From: an uncultured Robinsoniella sp.
GTDB lineage: Bacteria > Bacillota > Clostridia > Lachnospirales > Lachnospiraceae
DNA length: 44,144 nucleotides
Assembly (NCBI GenBank): GCA_900539655.1
Contig: UQCR01000055.1
Span: forward strand, 1-44,144
Direction of reading: 5' to 3'
Shown in pieces: positions 42,876 through 44,144 of this stretch (its first letter is position 1; each line of letters begins with the position of its first letter). A model generated the notes under the pieces. It did no database searches, was not told where the DNA came from, and saw only the letters and a program-made list of their open reading frames with translations. The position numbers were made by a program, and so were the translations under genes.

Positions 42876-43982
42876 ATGTGTGACGAAATGATGCAAGGTG
42901 GATTAGAGTCATTAATGATTTTAAATGATGGAGAAAGTAGTAGATCTGTTTGTGCAGAAAATCCCAGTGGGGAAAAAGAAGGAGGAGGGAAGTCAACAGA
43001 TGGTGCTGCAAAAAAAGCAGCCAGGCATTTAGGAAGGGGGTGGAAGATCTCCCCTTATTATGAAATTCCCCCAAATGTGGAATATACCTTAGCAGATATT
43101 GAAGGTGAAGGCCAGGTGGAAAGTATATGGTTTGGAGGGGATATATCCAGAAATTACATTTTAAGAATATATTGGGATAACGAAACGAAGCCTGGTGTAG
43201 AAAGTCCCCTCCCGGAATTTTTTGCATATGGGTGGCAGACAGACAATAGCAATCCGTTCAAAGGGCCTTTTAGCCAGATTAGTTCCATTCCCGTGGCAGT
43301 TAATCCAAACAAGGGACTAAACTGTTTTTGGACGATGCCTTTCAAAAGACACTGTAAAGTGACCATTGAAAATAGAAGTTCAAAAGCATATATTTGCTAT
43401 TATCAAATCAATTATTGTCTTAAAAGGATACAGGAAAATGCAGGCTATTTCCATGCGCAGTACAGGCAAAAATGCCCGATAGAGTACAAAGAAGAATTTA
43501 CCATATTAGATGGTGTATCTGGGATGGGTAAATATGTAGGTACGGCTCTGTTTGTAGGCCTGAACGGTGCAGGAAACTGGTGGGGAGAAGGAGAATTAAA
43601 ATTTTATATTGATGGAGATAAGGAGTTCCCCACGATTTGTGGCACGGGTACAGAAGATTATTTTGGGGGTTCTTATGACTGGGAAGTAGATGGAAAATAT
43701 CAAACTTATACCACACCTTTTATGGGAATGCACCAGATTTTACAGTCTGATGGTTTATACAACCATCAGCAAAGATTTTCTATGTACAGATGGCATATCA
43801 TGGACCCAATTCGATTTTCGAAAGATTTAAGGATCACAATCCAGGATTTAGGATGGGCAGAAACCGGAGAAACCTATTTGGCACGAAGAGATGATTTTGC
43901 AGTGGTTGCATTTTGGTATGAGGATCATCCTACTCTTAGAACATGTACCTTACCGGATAAAGAAGAGATACGGGTAATCTAG
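42876..43982 (+). CDS. GH172 (DUF2961) family glycoside hydrolase
   Basis: Exo-acting furanosidase family; described members act on alpha-D-fructofuranosides (including difructose dianhydride I) and alpha-D-arabinofuranosides. The 368 residues have the family N-terminus (RSVCAENPSGEKEGGGKSTD), the GWKISP segment, WWGEGELKFYIDGD (235-248) and CGTGTEDYFGGSY (255-267). E238/E240 and E260 are the likely acid/base and nucleophile region. There is no signal peptide, so it acts in the cytoplasm on imported sugars. AGAGGA precedes the ATG. As last gene of the cassette 3 operon it points to a D-fructofuranosyl- or D-arabinofuranosyl-containing oligosaccharide as substrate; which one cannot be told from sequence. 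Family is confident, substrate is inferred. Confidence 0.88.
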   Translation: MCDEMMQGGLESLMILNDGESSRSVCAENPSGEKEGGGKSTDGAAKKAARHLGRGWKISPYYEIPPNVEYTLADIEGEGQVESIWFGGDISRNYILRIYWDNETKPGVESPLPEFFAYGWQTDNSNPFKGPFSQISSIPVAVNPNKGLNCFWTMPFKRHCKVTIENRSSKAYICYYQINYCLKRIQENAGYFHAQYRQKCPIEYKEEFTILDGVSGMGKYVGTALFVGLNGAGNWWGEGELKFYIDGDKEFPTICGTGTEDYFGGSYDWEVDGKYQTYTTPFMGMHQILQSDGLYNHQQRFSMYRWHIMDPIRFSKDLRITIQDLGWAETGETYLARRDDFAVVAFWYEDHPTLRTCTLPDKEEIRVI

Positions 43983-44086
43983 AAAAGAGCTTAGTTATGG
44001 TGATTAACCTCTGTATTACTTCATTTGTAGTTCTTTAGTTATTTACAAGTTTACATATACCATGTGCATGGGATTTGGCTGTAACG

Positions 44087-44115
44087 CAGCCGGCATCATC
44101 GGCTGGCGGTTTTTT
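44087..44115 (+). terminator. Rho-independent terminator after the GH172 gene
   Basis: CAGCCG (44087-44092) pairs with CGGCTG (44100-44105), seven-base loop, then GCGGTTTTTT. It ends the cassette 3 operon about 100 bases after the GH172 stop; no gene is visible between them or in the last 29 bases of the window. Confidence 0.85.
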
Positions 44116-44144
44116 GGTTTTTCCCCAGAGAGTTGTAAATGAGG

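Overview
The window looks like a chromosomal segment of a gut-type Clostridia, most likely Lachnospiraceae. The signs are a low-to-medium GC content, strong GGAGG ribosome binding sites with frequent TTG starts, several YesM/YesN-type two-component systems, CUT1 sugar ABC importers without a local ATPase, very large secreted multidomain glycosidases, and a decarboxylase close to the tryptophan decarboxylase known from Ruminococcus gnavus. Family assignments come from recognising motifs by eye; no database search was run.

Left part (1-9650) is a patchwork of mobile and broken DNA. It holds a large serine recombinase, a 48-codon small gene upstream of it, an IS701-like transposase remnant, a secreted GH51-like alpha-arabinofuranosidase-type enzyme, a second inverted remnant of the same IS, and a 39-codon fragment of a receiver domain. 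A cupin-type XRE regulator and a divergent PLP-dependent aromatic amino acid decarboxylase follow. The two IS remnants point inward and bracket the GH51-like gene.

Right part (9800-44144) is three consecutive carbohydrate-uptake cassettes, each with a two-component system, a lipoprotein substrate-binding protein and two CUT1 permeases. Cassette 1 (9828-15655) has a damaged two-component system. Its sensor has lost its own sensing half and starts with a secretory signal peptide instead. Its response regulator is split by an 11-bp tandem repeat, and loss of one unit would restore the frame. Two near-identical twin operators precede the cassette 1 sensor and its binding-protein gene. Cassette 2 (15771-36039) has an intact two-component system divergent from a binding protein, two permeases and two giant surface proteins (2294 and 2198 residues). 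Both giants carry NPCBM-like modules, a GH101-like catalytic core, FIVAR repeats and a common C-terminal BspA-like leucine-rich module; the second also carries a six-hairpin glycosidase-like domain. Cassette 3 (36140-43982) has an intact two-component system divergent from a binding protein, two permeases and a GH172 (DUF2961) enzyme.

Working together: in cassettes 2 and 3 the sensor and regulator probably detect a glycan fragment and switch on uptake. The giant enzymes of cassette 2 would cut a complex glycan at the cell surface, the importers would take in the products, and GH172 would finish a furanoside inside the cell. The exact substrates cannot be read from the sequence. The most unusual points are the possible 11-bp on/off switch, the twin-operator pair, the signal-peptide/kinase chimera and the dual-catalytic giant protein.
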